Assembly: GCA_031274495.1 (NCBI GenBank)
Contig: JAISQB010000086.1
Span: forward strand, 1-32,830
DNA length: 32,830 bases
Reading direction: 5' to 3'
Source: Campylobacteraceae bacterium
GTDB taxonomy: Bacteria > Campylobacterota > Campylobacteria > Campylobacterales > Campylobacteraceae
The position numbers and the translations under genes are program-made. Shown piece by piece: positions 1-8,360 of this stretch (position 1 is the stretch's first letter; each line of letters starts with the position of its first letter). Below the pieces are notes generated by a model, which saw nothing but the letters and a program-made list of their open reading frames with translations, was not told the DNA's origin and did not search any database.

Positions 1-12
1 TTAAAGACACTA

Positions 13-18
13 ATTATA
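13..18 (-). promoter_or_regulatory. Possible -10 box (TATAAT) of a gene beyond the left edge
   Basis: The first 100 bases hold no gene. On the minus strand a perfect TATAAT lies at 13-18, about 85 bases past the tpsB stop and facing the left edge, where a gene (possibly the TpsA exoprotein partner) could begin. The region is very AT-rich and TATAAT also occurs on the plus strand at 15-20, so this may be chance. No -35 element is evident. Confidence 0.25.
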
Positions 19-100
19 ATAATCAGATATTACTTAAATTGTCATTAAAGTCTTGCATAGGGAAATAAAACATAGATACTAAGCTTAAAAATTTAGATTG

Positions 101-1723
101 TTAGAATTTTGTTTTAAAAGTTACCCCAAAAAAGTTACCCGTCTTAGTTACATCTTTTTTGTATGCGGGCATGGAGTAGCTTACGGTTGTTTCGAAATAT
201 TTGTTTTGTAGTTTTGCCCCTGCGGCGTAGCCTAAAAGTTGTCCGCCGAAGCTGTCGTCGTCGGATTTGATGGCACCTCCGTCTAAGGCTATGAAGTAGC
301 TATTGCCAAGCCCGTTTAAAAAGTCGAATGCCAAATTGTATGAGAGTTCGTTTCTTACGTAGTATCCGCTGTTGCCACTAAGACCCTCTTTGTTGAAGCC
401 TCTTACGCTGTAAACTCCTCCTATGCTTATCTTGTCGCTTCCAAACAGTGAGTCGTTTGTAAACTGCGAATATGCGCTAAGCGAGTATCTAAACGGCGCG
501 AAATCTTTCATCAAAGAGAGCGAGAGGTTGTATATCTCATACTCATCGTCAAGCGCTGTGGAGTGGTAGTTGTTGAAGAGATCGACGCCGCGCACATAGG
601 CTAAATTTACAAATGTGTAAAATCCGGGTACTTGATATGAGTAGTCACCGCTTAGTGAAAGCTTGCTTAAGCGGTAGCTGGAGGATTCCAGATATGCATC
701 TGCGAAATAGTTTTTTGTCCTATAGTTTGAGATAGAAACTCCCGTATTTAGGCGATGTTTTTGGTCGTGATATATTCTGTATTGCGTGTCAAAGGTATAT
801 GTTCTCGTCTCTCCTTCGGATAGAAAAACGTTATTGCCGGTCCTCACATTTTGTTTAAATCTATTATTCCTTTGCGATAGGGACAGAGTTGTTCTGCCCA
901 ATGGAAAAGAGTATTCATAACTTTTGCCTATGCTATTTTCATCTTTATAGTGTTTATCGGAGGTGTTGTAGAGTATGTTTATCTGGTCGTTGATGCCGAC
1001 AGGATTGTCAATGTTCAGTTTGCCGCTTATCTGCGCTCTGCCTGTTTTTTCGCCGCCAAAATTATCCACCCCAAGATATCCGCCAAAACGCTTTGTCGGG
1101 CTGTTTTCTATCAATATATCCGTGTATCCCACGCTCTCCGCCGGATTTAGCTTCATGCTTGCGTGGTTTGAAGGAAGCCTGTTTGCATTCTCTATCAAAA
1201 TCTCTATATCTCTGATATTCAAAAAATCCTCCGCTTTATTGACGGACGCGCTTTTAATATAGCTCTCCTGTGGCAAAATGTTTTTTATCTTACCTTCGAT
1301 AGTCTGCAAAGTGACATTGCCCTCAGCGATATTTTGAGCGGATAGATATGCTTGCGAAGTGATATAACCCTTGTCTACATATAGGGCGTTTATCTCGTTT
1401 GTGAGATTTTTCAGATCCGTCAAAGAGGTGCACTTGTCAAGATAGCGCGCGGTGATGGAGTCGATTTTTGATTTGCTTATAAGTGTTGCGCCTAAAACTG
1501 TGATATTTTTTATATCAAAGCACTGCTCGTCTTTTGAGGGCTGAAGTGGTGAAAACTCGGGGGCTTTGAAAATTTCTGTATTAGTAGAGGGATCTTTGTT
1601 TAGATTTTCAAATATATCTCTTTGGCGGTTGCGCTGTTCGTTCTCTTCAAAGACATCGGCAAGTAGGATTTGACTTAAAAGCATACATAAAGTTGTTACT
1701 TTGAAACAGGTTTTATTGAACAT
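101..1723 (-). CDS. ShlB/FhaC/HecB-family two-partner secretion transporter (TpsB)
   Basis: Predicted outer-membrane beta-barrel that exports a large TpsA exoprotein (adhesin or hemolysin type) from periplasm to surface. The 540 residues fit the family. A signal peptide occupies about residues 1-22 (hydrophobic core TLCMLLSQILLA). A linker follows, then a first POTRA domain at about 68-145 and a second at about 146-208. The 16-strand barrel starts near GGYLGVDNFGG (214-224). The family's conserved loop-6 motif is present as VRGF at 440-443, and the chain ends in Phe like many outer-membrane barrels. The ATG start is preceded by AGAGG at good spacing. It sits alone, downstream of pta-ackA but separated by a hairpin. 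The substrate gene is not in the window; it may lie to the left. Specificity of the exoprotein cannot be told from this gene. Confidence 0.9.
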   Translation of the reverse strand: MFNKTCFKVTTLCMLLSQILLADVFEENEQRNRQRDIFENLNKDPSTNTEIFKAPEFSPLQPSKDEQCFDIKNITVLGATLISKSKIDSITARYLDKCTSLTDLKNLTNEINALYVDKGYITSQAYLSAQNIAEGNVTLQTIEGKIKNILPQESYIKSASVNKAEDFLNIRDIEILIENANRLPSNHASMKLNPAESVGYTDILIENSPTKRFGGYLGVDNFGGEKTGRAQISGKLNIDNPVGINDQINILYNTSDKHYKDENSIGKSYEYSFPLGRTTLSLSQRNNRFKQNVRTGNNVFLSEGETRTYTFDTQYRIYHDQKHRLNTGVSISNYRTKNYFADAYLESSSYRLSKLSLSGDYSYQVPGFYTFVNLAYVRGVDLFNNYHSTALDDEYEIYNLSLSLMKDFAPFRYSLSAYSQFTNDSLFGSDKISIGGVYSVRGFNKEGLSGNSGYYVRNELSYNLAFDFLNGLGNSYFIALDGGAIKSDDDSFGGQLLGYAAGAKLQNKYFETTVSYSMPAYKKDVTKTGNFFGVTFKTKF

Positions 1724-1744
1724 AAGATTTACCTCTTAAGACTA

Positions 1745-1750
1745 ATTTTA
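1745..1750 (-). promoter_or_regulatory. Candidate -10 box (TAAAAT) for tpsB
   Basis: On the minus strand TAAAAT, inside TATAAAAT (1745-1752) and preceded by a short T-run, lies about 22 bases before the tpsB ATG. It is downstream of the ackA hairpin, so tpsB could have its own promoter. A second candidate, TAGAAT, lies slightly further upstream. No -35 box is recognised, as is common in Campylobacterota. Confidence 0.3.
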
Positions 1751-1814
1751 TAAAAGTGCTATTCTATAAGCTTTAAACTAAAAGATGGATAAAATGAGTA
1801 ATGCGTAGATAAAT

Positions 1815-1833
1815 AGCGGGCATTTCGCCCGCT
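1815..1833 (-). terminator. Hairpin terminator after ackA
   Basis: Perfect 7-bp GC-rich stem AGCGGGC (1815-1821) / GCCCGCT (1827-1833) with a 5-base loop, starting 6 bases past the ackA stop. The minus-strand tail (ATTTATCT) is only moderately T-rich. The plus-strand side has TTGGTTT. It is probably the end of the pta-ackA transcript and insulates tpsB. Confidence 0.6.
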
Positions 1834-1838
1834 TTGGT

Positions 1839-3035
1839 TTATCTCTTCAAATGTTTCTCATTGATGAGATGTTGCGTTAATTTTGCTATCTCGAACTCTT
1901 CGTTAGTTGGTATAACGAGTACTTCTACTTCGCTTTTGGAGCTTTGGATATGGGTAGCGTTCGCGGCGTTTCTTTTTGTGTCCAGCGTGATGCCAAAGTG
2001 TGATAGACCTTCGCACACTTGAGCTCTTACGCTTGCGGAGTTTTCGCCGATACCGCCTGTGAAGACTATTGCGTCCACGCGTCCTAAGACGGCGTAGTAT
2101 GAGCCGATATATTTTTTGATCCTATAACAGAACATATCAAATGCCAGCTTAGCTCTTTCGCAGCCTTCTCGTATCTTTGCCTCCACTTCGCGCAGGTCAT
2201 TTGTGCCGCAGATGCCTTTTAAGCCGCTCTGTTTGTTTAAGAGCATATCGATTTCGTGCGGTTTTAGTTTTTCTACCCTCTCAAGATAAAATACGATAGC
2301 AGGATCCAAATCCCCGCTTCTGGTGCCCATAACGAGCCCCTCCAAGGGAGATAGTCCCATACTCGTATCGACACATTTACCGTTTTTGATAGCCGCCGCG
2401 CTTGCTCCGCCGCCGAGATGGAGCGTTATGAGGTTGCATTTGCTTAGCGGTTTTTTGAGCACTTTTGCCGCCTCTTCGGCGATATATCCGTGCGAAGTGC
2501 CGTGAAAGCCGTAGCGCCTTATATGGAGTTTCTCACACAGATCATACGGCAGGGCGTATGTGTAAGCGTGTGGAGGCATCGTCTGGTGAAACGCCGTATC
2601 AAATACCGCCACTTGCGGCACGTGAGGGGCTTCTGTCTCTGCGGCTTTGATACCGGAGATATTGGCGGGATTGTGCAGGGGGGCAAGCGGTATATATTTA
2701 TTAATCTCTTGCATAATGCCATCGTCGATCAGTTGAGACTCTTTAAACGCGCCTCCGTGTACGACTCTGTGACCTATGCCATCCAGCGCGTCAAGCCCTT
2801 TGATGATTTTGTTGTCAATCAAAAATGACGAAATTATCTCTATGCCGTGCTCGTGATTTGGTATCACAACCTTTTGCGTTACGGGCTCTTTGAGCTGCGC
2901 GGAATTGAGCTTTATCTTGCCCATAGGCTCGCCTATCTGCTCGATTAAGCCTGAAGCCAAAACTTTACGCTCTTTCATAGAGAAGAGTTGAAACTTGATG
3001 GAAGAACTGCCTGAATTGAGTACGAGTATTTTCAT
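1839..3035 (-). CDS. ackA: Acetate kinase AckA
   Basis: Converts acetyl phosphate and ADP to acetate and ATP (reversible) in the cytoplasm, the second step of the Pta-AckA overflow or acetate-assimilation pathway. The 398 residues match the usual 400. Family motifs are all visible: N-terminal LVLNSGSSSIKF, GHRVVHGG, the FDTAFHQTMP segment, YGFHGTSH, the phosphate/adenosine loop HLGGGAS, DTSMGLSPLEGLVMGTRSGD, and FTGGIGENS near the C-terminus. These belong to the ASKHA (acetate/sugar kinase-hsp70-actin) fold. The ATG follows the pta TAG stop directly with no intergenic base, so the two are surely cotranscribed and probably translationally coupled. Confidence 0.98.
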   Translation of the reverse strand: MKILVLNSGSSSIKFQLFSMKERKVLASGLIEQIGEPMGKIKLNSAQLKEPVTQKVVIPNHEHGIEIISSFLIDNKIIKGLDALDGIGHRVVHGGAFKESQLIDDGIMQEINKYIPLAPLHNPANISGIKAAETEAPHVPQVAVFDTAFHQTMPPHAYTYALPYDLCEKLHIRRYGFHGTSHGYIAEEAAKVLKKPLSKCNLITLHLGGGASAAAIKNGKCVDTSMGLSPLEGLVMGTRSGDLDPAIVFYLERVEKLKPHEIDMLLNKQSGLKGICGTNDLREVEAKIREGCERAKLAFDMFCYRIKKYIGSYYAVLGRVDAIVFTGGIGENSASVRAQVCEGLSHFGITLDTKRNAANATHIQSSKSEVEVLVIPTNEEFEIAKLTQHLINEKHLKR

Positions 3036-5138
3036 CTATTGCTCCGTTTTGATTTGACCCGCTTGGATAGCGGTGATGACTACAGTGTTTACCACATCTG
3101 CCACAAGGCAGCCGCGGCTTAGGTCGTTGACAGGTTTTTTGAGTCCTTGCAACACGGGACCTATCGCCAAAGCGTTTGAAGAGCGTTGCACCGCTTTGTA
3201 AGTGTTGTTGCCGGTATTTAAGTCGGGGAATACAAATACGGTGGCGCTTCCCGCGACCTTGCTGTCGGGCAGCTTTGTCTTGGCTACCGTCGGGTCTATC
3301 GCGGCGTCGTATTGGATAGGACCTTCCACCAAAAGGTCGGGGCGTTTTTCTTTGACGAGTTTGGCAGCAAGTCTTACCTTTTCCACTTCCTCTCCGCTGC
3401 CTGAATTGCCTGTGGAGTAGGAGAGCATAGCGACTTTTGGCTCTATGCCGAAACTCTTTGCCGTATCGGCTGAAGAGATGGCGATTTGTGCGAGCTCTTC
3501 GGAGCTTGGGTCTTTATTGACCGCGCAATCGCCGTAAACAAGCACTTGTGTATCAAGACACATAAAAAATATGCTCGAGATGATGGAGATGTCAGGCTTT
3601 GTTTTGATGATCTGTAGGGCAGGGCGGATGGTATCTCCCGTAGTGTGTATGGCGCCCGATACCATACCGTCGGCGTCGCCTTTGTAGACCATCATCGTGC
3701 CAAAATAGCTGCAATCTTGCATCAATTCGCGGGCTTGCTCTATCGTCAAGCCTTTTGACTTGCGAAGTTCGTAAAATTCGCTTATATACTGCTCCATAAG
3801 AGGTGATGTTTCGGGCTCTATGACGGTGGCTTTTTTGATATCTATACCAAGGCTTGAGGCTCTTTTTTGGACATCTGCGGGATTGCCCAAGAGTATGATA
3901 TCCGCTACATCGCGCCTTAGGATGATTTCGCTGGCGCGCAGGATCCTGTCGTCGTTGCTCTCGGGTAGGACGATCCTTTGTCTGTTTTTTCGCGCTCTCT
4001 CAAAAAGGGCGTGCTCGAACATTATAGGCGTCATAGCCGTAGGGGCGCTTGCCGTATCTATCGTTTTTTCTATATCTTCCGTGTTTACGTATTTGCTGAA
4101 AAGTCCCGCTATAAGGGCGATTTTGCGCTCATTTGAGGGTTTAATCTGCGGCGAAATCTCTTTTGCTTTTAGTAAGATAGAGATAGTGTCCCCCTCCGCG
4201 CTCAAAATCGGGATGGATATCTTCGTAAAGCCCTCCATCAGTTTCATAAAAGAGCTTTTTGGCAGTATATTGCCGCTTAGGAGGATACCCGCTATCATCG
4301 GATAGGTGCCTGAGTTATTCGCCATAATCGCCGCTAAAATGATATCCGACCTATCGCCTCCCGTGATGATAAGATCGCCCTCTTTGAGGAATGTGAGCAT
4401 CGTATCTATCGTGGTTGAGACAACTCTTATCTGTTTTACGACACGGCGCAAATCCTCTTTTTTGCCGAAGACAAATTTACACCCAAGGGCGTTTTTGATA
4501 TTTTCGATAGTAGGGCTATTTAACTCTTCCACTTCGGGCAGCATATATATAGGTGCGCTTGTGGGAAATAGCTTTTGTCTGTTCGTCTTTAGTTTTTTGA
4601 GGGTCTCTTTATCGAGGCGGTTGATGAATGTGTTAAAGTGTGTACAGTCGGAATCTTTGATGATATTCGCCTCTATATTTACAGCGTCGGCTATCTCGTC
4701 GACCCCGCGCCCTTTGCCGCTTATGATATTAACTACAGGAGTGCCAAGGTGCTTGGCAAACTCAAGGTTGATATCAAAATCAAAAGTAGACGGCAGCCAA
4801 GAGCGCTCAATACCGCCGCATATGATAAAATCATACCTCTTTTCAAACTCTTTAAATTTAGTTATAAGGGTTTGAGTAAGCTCGTTTAGCTTGCCTTTGG
4901 CAGCGGCGGATTTGAGCTCGTCAAGAGTGAAGCCAAAAGCTTGCTCGCTTGTCATATCAAGTTTGTAATATTTAAGCATAAATGAAGTTATGTCATCAGC
5001 CTCTTTCGAGAGAACGATCGGTCTAAAGAAGGCTATATTTTTAACTTTACGCCTTAATATCTCCATAAAACCCATACTTACAAAAAGTGTTCCGGAGCAC
5101 GGCTCCAGGGACGTTATGTAAAGACTCTTAATTTTCAT
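3036..5138 (-). CDS. pta: Phosphate acetyltransferase Pta (long, multidomain form)
   Basis: Interconverts acetyl-CoA plus phosphate with acetyl phosphate plus CoA, feeding AckA directly downstream. The 700 residues correspond to the long E. coli-like type (about 714). An N-terminal BioD-like P-loop-fold domain covers about 1-200; its nucleotide loop is degenerate (LEPCSGTLFVSMG). A DRTGG domain follows at about 210-320 (ITGGDRSDIILAA). The catalytic PTA/PTB domain spans about 372-697, with DADGMVSGAIHTTGDTIRPA, MLSYSTGNSGSG, VEGPIQYDAAIDP and the C-terminal region around RSSNALAIGPVLQGLKKPVN. The start ATG has AGGAAGAG upstream. A perfect TATAAT about 60 bases upstream suggests its promoter. 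The long form is often allosterically regulated through the N-terminal domains; that is family knowledge, not visible here. Confidence 0.97.
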   Translation of the reverse strand: MKIKSLYITSLEPCSGTLFVSMGFMEILRRKVKNIAFFRPIVLSKEADDITSFMLKYYKLDMTSEQAFGFTLDELKSAAAKGKLNELTQTLITKFKEFEKRYDFIICGGIERSWLPSTFDFDINLEFAKHLGTPVVNIISGKGRGVDEIADAVNIEANIIKDSDCTHFNTFINRLDKETLKKLKTNRQKLFPTSAPIYMLPEVEELNSPTIENIKNALGCKFVFGKKEDLRRVVKQIRVVSTTIDTMLTFLKEGDLIITGGDRSDIILAAIMANNSGTYPMIAGILLSGNILPKSSFMKLMEGFTKISIPILSAEGDTISILLKAKEISPQIKPSNERKIALIAGLFSKYVNTEDIEKTIDTASAPTAMTPIMFEHALFERARKNRQRIVLPESNDDRILRASEIILRRDVADIILLGNPADVQKRASSLGIDIKKATVIEPETSPLMEQYISEFYELRKSKGLTIEQARELMQDCSYFGTMMVYKGDADGMVSGAIHTTGDTIRPALQIIKTKPDISIISSIFFMCLDTQVLVYGDCAVNKDPSSEELAQIAISSADTAKSFGIEPKVAMLSYSTGNSGSGEEVEKVRLAAKLVKEKRPDLLVEGPIQYDAAIDPTVAKTKLPDSKVAGSATVFVFPDLNTGNNTYKAVQRSSNALAIGPVLQGLKKPVNDLSRGCLVADVVNTVVITAIQAGQIKTEQ

Positions 5139-5199
5139 TCGACTCTTCCTTTATTAATTATTAAAAACTTTTTGCGTTAAATGATGCTAATTAGGAGGT

Positions 5200-5205
5200 A
5201 TTATA
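5200..5205 (-). promoter_or_regulatory. Promoter -10 box (TATAAT) for pta-ackA
   Basis: On the minus strand, TTTTT followed by CA and then TATAAT (5200-5205) lies about 62 bases before the pta ATG. A T-run just upstream of a TATAAT box and no conserved -35 is the usual sigma70 arrangement in Campylobacterota. The upstream T-run is the tail of the adjoining hairpin stem (5208-5245), so the promoter begins where the previous operon ends. Confidence 0.55.
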
Positions 5206-5207
5206 TG

Positions 5208-5245
5208 AAAAACATACTTTATTTTGAGGGATAAAGTATGTTTTT
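5208..5245 (-). terminator. Terminator hairpin of the msh/cts-like operon
   Basis: A perfect 15-bp inverted repeat, 5208-5222 against 5231-5245, with an 8-base loop. On the minus strand the stem ends in TTTTT, 60 bases after the mshG-like stop. It is symmetric enough to work in both directions. It separates the secretion operon from the pta promoter immediately downstream. Confidence 0.7.
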
Positions 5246-5304
5246 AGAAAGTGAATATATTAGCGTGTAACTATTAGTAATAAATAGATAAATCGGAGCT
5301 CGTT

Positions 5305-6564
5305 TTAGCCGCCTTTGACAGCTGAACCCATCTCCCACATAGGCATAAATATACCAAGCGCCATCAGTAGAACCATACACGCCAAAAATGCCAGCAAAAT
5401 CGGCTCTATGTAGCTTGACAGGTTGTCTATTATCGCGTTAAATTTGTCCCTGAAATAGTCCGTAACTTTTGAGAGCATCATATCCAGCGTACCGCTCTGT
5501 TCACCCGCTTGTATCATCTGTATGAGCATATTTTCAAAAAGCTCCGTCTCTCTAAATGAGTCGGTCAGCGATATACCCCTTTGAACGGATATCTTAACTA
5601 ATGATAGCCTATCTTGAAGCGTCGTATTGGTGACGGTTAAAAGCGATGTGTCAAGTGCCTCCACTACGGGGATGCCGGCGTGGATTAACTCTGAGAGAAC
5701 AAGCGTAAATCTGTTTAGGTTTGAATAGAATATGATTTTTCCTATCAGATAGACCTTTAGCATATATTTATCGCACTTCGCGTGGAATATGGGATTTGTT
5801 TTGTATGAGCGAGTGATAAATAAAAACGCGACAATGCCCACCACTAAGATATATAGACCGTAATTATTCAAGGCGCTTTCTATGCCAAGCAGTATCTTTG
5901 TGGGCAACGGAAGCTTCTCTTCCGCACCCAACTGTTTAAAGATGTCTCTAAATTTTGGCACAACCTGCGTCATCAAGATAACAAACGCCACCGCCATCGC
6001 CGTGATAATTGTCAGCGGATATCGGATAGCTTTTTTAAATTTCTTTCTGTTTTCGTGAACCTCTTCAAGGATGTCCGAGAGCTTTTTCAAAGAATCCGCC
6101 ATATTACCTGTGTTTTCGCCAAGCTCTATCATAGCGATACTGATATCTCCCAACTCCTCTTTGAAAGCCGAAGCCGAAGCGGTCAAGCTAAGACCGGCAT
6201 TCAAATCATCGTCTATCTTAGCAAAAATCGACCGCAATCTCTCATCCGCCGCCGCTTTTCCCACCTCTTTGACACTGTCGTGTATAGGAATACCGGCATT
6301 TGACATAACCGCCAACTGCCTAAATGAGGCGATGAGAAATTCCACTTTGACGCTCTTTTTAAATATCGCGTCCATTATATTGTTTTTGAGCTTTTCAAGC
6401 GTTTCGTTTAACGGAGCTGATGTCTCCGTGACTCTTATGACTGCGCTGTCGGGGTTTCTTGCCTTAAAAATCTTTATCATATCCGCTCTGTTGACAGCTT
6501 GCAAGACTGTTTTTGACTGCTTGCCTTTGACGGAATATACGATTTCAAAATGTTTTAAACTCAT
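5305..6564 (-). CDS. mshG: Type II secretion/type IV pilus platform protein (MshG/GspF/CtsF-like)
   Basis: Polytopic inner-membrane platform that couples the MshE-like ATPase to pseudopilin assembly. Its 419 residues match PilC/GspF. Two T2SSF repeats are visible at about 76-199 and 283-405, each with the helical signature (FRQLAVMSNAGIPI; RFTLVLSELIHAGIPV, and ELGENTG / QAGEQSG). Membrane segments lie at about 183-203, 234-251 and 386-408, followed by the typical FMPMWEMG ending. It is the last gene of the operon and overlaps the ATPase gene by 4 bases (ATGA). In Campylobacter jejuni the gene at this position (ctsF) is needed for natural transformation; in Vibrio the equivalent mshG serves MSHA pili. 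Which role applies here is inferred from gene order only. Confidence 0.9.
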   Translation of the reverse strand: MSLKHFEIVYSVKGKQSKTVLQAVNRADMIKIFKARNPDSAVIRVTETSAPLNETLEKLKNNIMDAIFKKSVKVEFLIASFRQLAVMSNAGIPIHDSVKEVGKAAADERLRSIFAKIDDDLNAGLSLTASASAFKEELGDISIAMIELGENTGNMADSLKKLSDILEEVHENRKKFKKAIRYPLTIITAMAVAFVILMTQVVPKFRDIFKQLGAEEKLPLPTKILLGIESALNNYGLYILVVGIVAFLFITRSYKTNPIFHAKCDKYMLKVYLIGKIIFYSNLNRFTLVLSELIHAGIPVVEALDTSLLTVTNTTLQDRLSLVKISVQRGISLTDSFRETELFENMLIQMIQAGEQSGTLDMMLSKVTDYFRDKFNAIIDNLSSYIEPILLAFLACMVLLMALGIFMPMWEMGSAVKGG

Positions 6565-8315
6565 GATTTTGCCACCCTTAATACTTCATCTACTGATGTT
6601 ATGCCCTTTGCCGCTCGGATGATACCGTCTTTGAAGAGGTCTATAAATCCTTCGGCGTAGGCTTGCCTTTTAACTTCATCTTTTGTCGTGCCTTGAGCAA
6701 TCATGCTTGCGATTTTTTCACTGATAGGTAAAATCTCTGATATCATCTCCCGTCCAAGATAGCCTGTTTGTGAGCATTTTTCACAGCCTACGGCTTTGTA
6801 GAATGTGTAATTTTCGGGGATGAATGGCTTTATTCTATCTAACATATTTTTTGGTATATTAATCTTTGTTTTACAGTTGGGGCAGAGTTTTCTTATAAGT
6901 CTTTGCGCTTCTATCGCCACCAAAGCGCCGCTTATGAGGTAGGGCTCTATACCCATATCTATGATCCTTGTCACAGCGCTTACAGCGTCGTTCGTGTGAA
7001 GCGTTGAAAAGACTAAGTGTCCTGTGAGAGCCGCTTGCACGGCGATCCTAAGCGTCTCTTGATCTCTAATCTCACCTATCATTATGATATCCGGATCTTG
7101 CCTCAAAATCGAGCGCAGAGCCGAAGCGAATGTGAGATTTGCCTTTTCGTTTACGTGGACTTGCTGGACGAGGTTTAATTGATACTCTACGGGGTCTTCT
7201 ACGGTGATAATCTTTGTCTCTACGCTTTTAATGGCATTGAGCGCGGCGTAAAGCGTCGTACTCTTACCGCTTCCTGTTGGTCCTGTTACCAAAATGATAC
7301 CGTAAGGAGCCCTCATAGAGCGTGAGAATTTTTCATAATTAGCCGGGTGCATACCGAGATTTTCAAGTTTAATCATAATCTTTGATTTGTCCAAAATCCT
7401 CAAAACTATGGATTCGCCAAAAAGAGTAGGTAGGGCGGAGATACGAAAATCGTACTCTTTGCTTAATATCTTAGCTGAAAATCTACCGTCTTGCGGCTTT
7501 CTCTTTTCAGCTATATCCATATTGGACAGGAGTTTGATTCTGGACGAGAGCGGAGGGTAGATATCCTTTTCAAATACAAAAGTTTCGGCGAGCATACCGT
7601 CTATCCTGCTTCTGACTACGCAGTTTTTTTCGGTCGGCTCTATGTGGATATCGCTCGCGCGTGATAGAATGGATGTTTTTAGTATTGCCTCTATGAGTTT
7701 TAAGATACCTGAGGACTCTTGCGGATTGCTCGCCGCGCTTGTTGTTATCTCGCGTCTTATCTCGTTGATGATGCCGTTTATGCTCTCGCTAAGCTCTATT
7801 TTGTTGAAATATTTTTCAATCAAAGATGGATCGGCTATGACTGCTTTGACCATTTTTCTGTTAAAAAGTCTTTGCAATCCGTCGACTGTCGCTATATTTG
7901 AAGGATCTTTTACGGCGATGTATATATTGATGTCATCTTCTTTAACGGGCAGGGCGTCGTACTTTTTTAACTGCGCTAATGAAACTTTTTTTGATAGTTT
8001 GTAATCAATGTCGATAGCGTCTAAGTCGATATATTCAAGTCCGGACTCTTTTGCGAGAAAGCTTAAAAAAACTTCAGGCTGTATGCCAAATTCGGCTGCG
8101 ATACTGTCTAATGTGATGGTTCCGCTTTTATAAAATCCCAAAAGTAAGATAAGAAGGTCATCTTTTGAAAAATAACCGCTGTTTATTAGAACGGAGCCCA
8201 ATGAAGAGTCATCTTGCGCGGCTTCTTCTTTAATCTTTTCTGCTGTTTGTTCGTCTATAATTCTATTTCCGACAAGATAGTTAATAATAGCGTTAGTTGC
8301 GCTTGTCTCTTCCAT
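6561..8315 (-). CDS. mshE: Type II secretion/type IV pilus assembly ATPase (MshE/GspE/CtsE-like)
   Basis: Hexameric cytoplasmic ATPase that powers pilus or pseudopilus extension. Its 584 residues begin with an MshEN/T2SSE-N type region at about 1-170. That region can bind cyclic di-GMP in Vibrio MshE; whether it does here is unknown. The catalytic core follows, with Walker A GPTGSGKS (345-352), the Asp box around TVEDPVEYQ (371-379), Walker B DIIMIGE (409-415) and the His box GHLVFSTLHTND (432-443). A four-cysteine zinc site is present: C478/C481 and C511/C514. SD AAGGGGAG precedes the ATG with 8-base spacing, and 45 bases separate it from the preceding gene, the largest gap in this operon. 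Confidence 0.93.
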   Translation of the reverse strand: MEETSATNAIINYLVGNRIIDEQTAEKIKEEAAQDDSSLGSVLINSGYFSKDDLLILLLGFYKSGTITLDSIAAEFGIQPEVFLSFLAKESGLEYIDLDAIDIDYKLSKKVSLAQLKKYDALPVKEDDINIYIAVKDPSNIATVDGLQRLFNRKMVKAVIADPSLIEKYFNKIELSESINGIINEIRREITTSAASNPQESSGILKLIEAILKTSILSRASDIHIEPTEKNCVVRSRIDGMLAETFVFEKDIYPPLSSRIKLLSNMDIAEKRKPQDGRFSAKILSKEYDFRISALPTLFGESIVLRILDKSKIMIKLENLGMHPANYEKFSRSMRAPYGIILVTGPTGSGKSTTLYAALNAIKSVETKIITVEDPVEYQLNLVQQVHVNEKANLTFASALRSILRQDPDIIMIGEIRDQETLRIAVQAALTGHLVFSTLHTNDAVSAVTRIIDMGIEPYLISGALVAIEAQRLIRKLCPNCKTKINIPKNMLDRIKPFIPENYTFYKAVGCEKCSQTGYLGREMISEILPISEKIASMIAQGTTKDEVKRQAYAEGFIDLFKDGIIRAAKGITSVDEVLRVAKS

Positions 8316-8360
8316 TGTGTAAAGCTCCCCTTAAGTTTTATGCTATAACGGTCTTAAAAT

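Noticed and set aside
4306-4875. A 189-codon plus-strand frame opposite pta (and a 161-codon one at 3820-4305).
   Set aside because: Antisense shadows of a well-conserved pta; no SD or promoter, and the products are hydrophobic Ser/Ile/Leu-rich strings typical of reverse-complement frames.
5193-5234. A nine-codon plus-strand reading (MKNILYFEG, 5205-5234) with a perfect AGGAGGT upstream.
   Set aside because: It lies inside the terminator stem and on the reverse of the pta -10 box; the TATAAT on the other strand and the palindrome explain the sequence, and no plus-strand gene follows for which it could be a leader.
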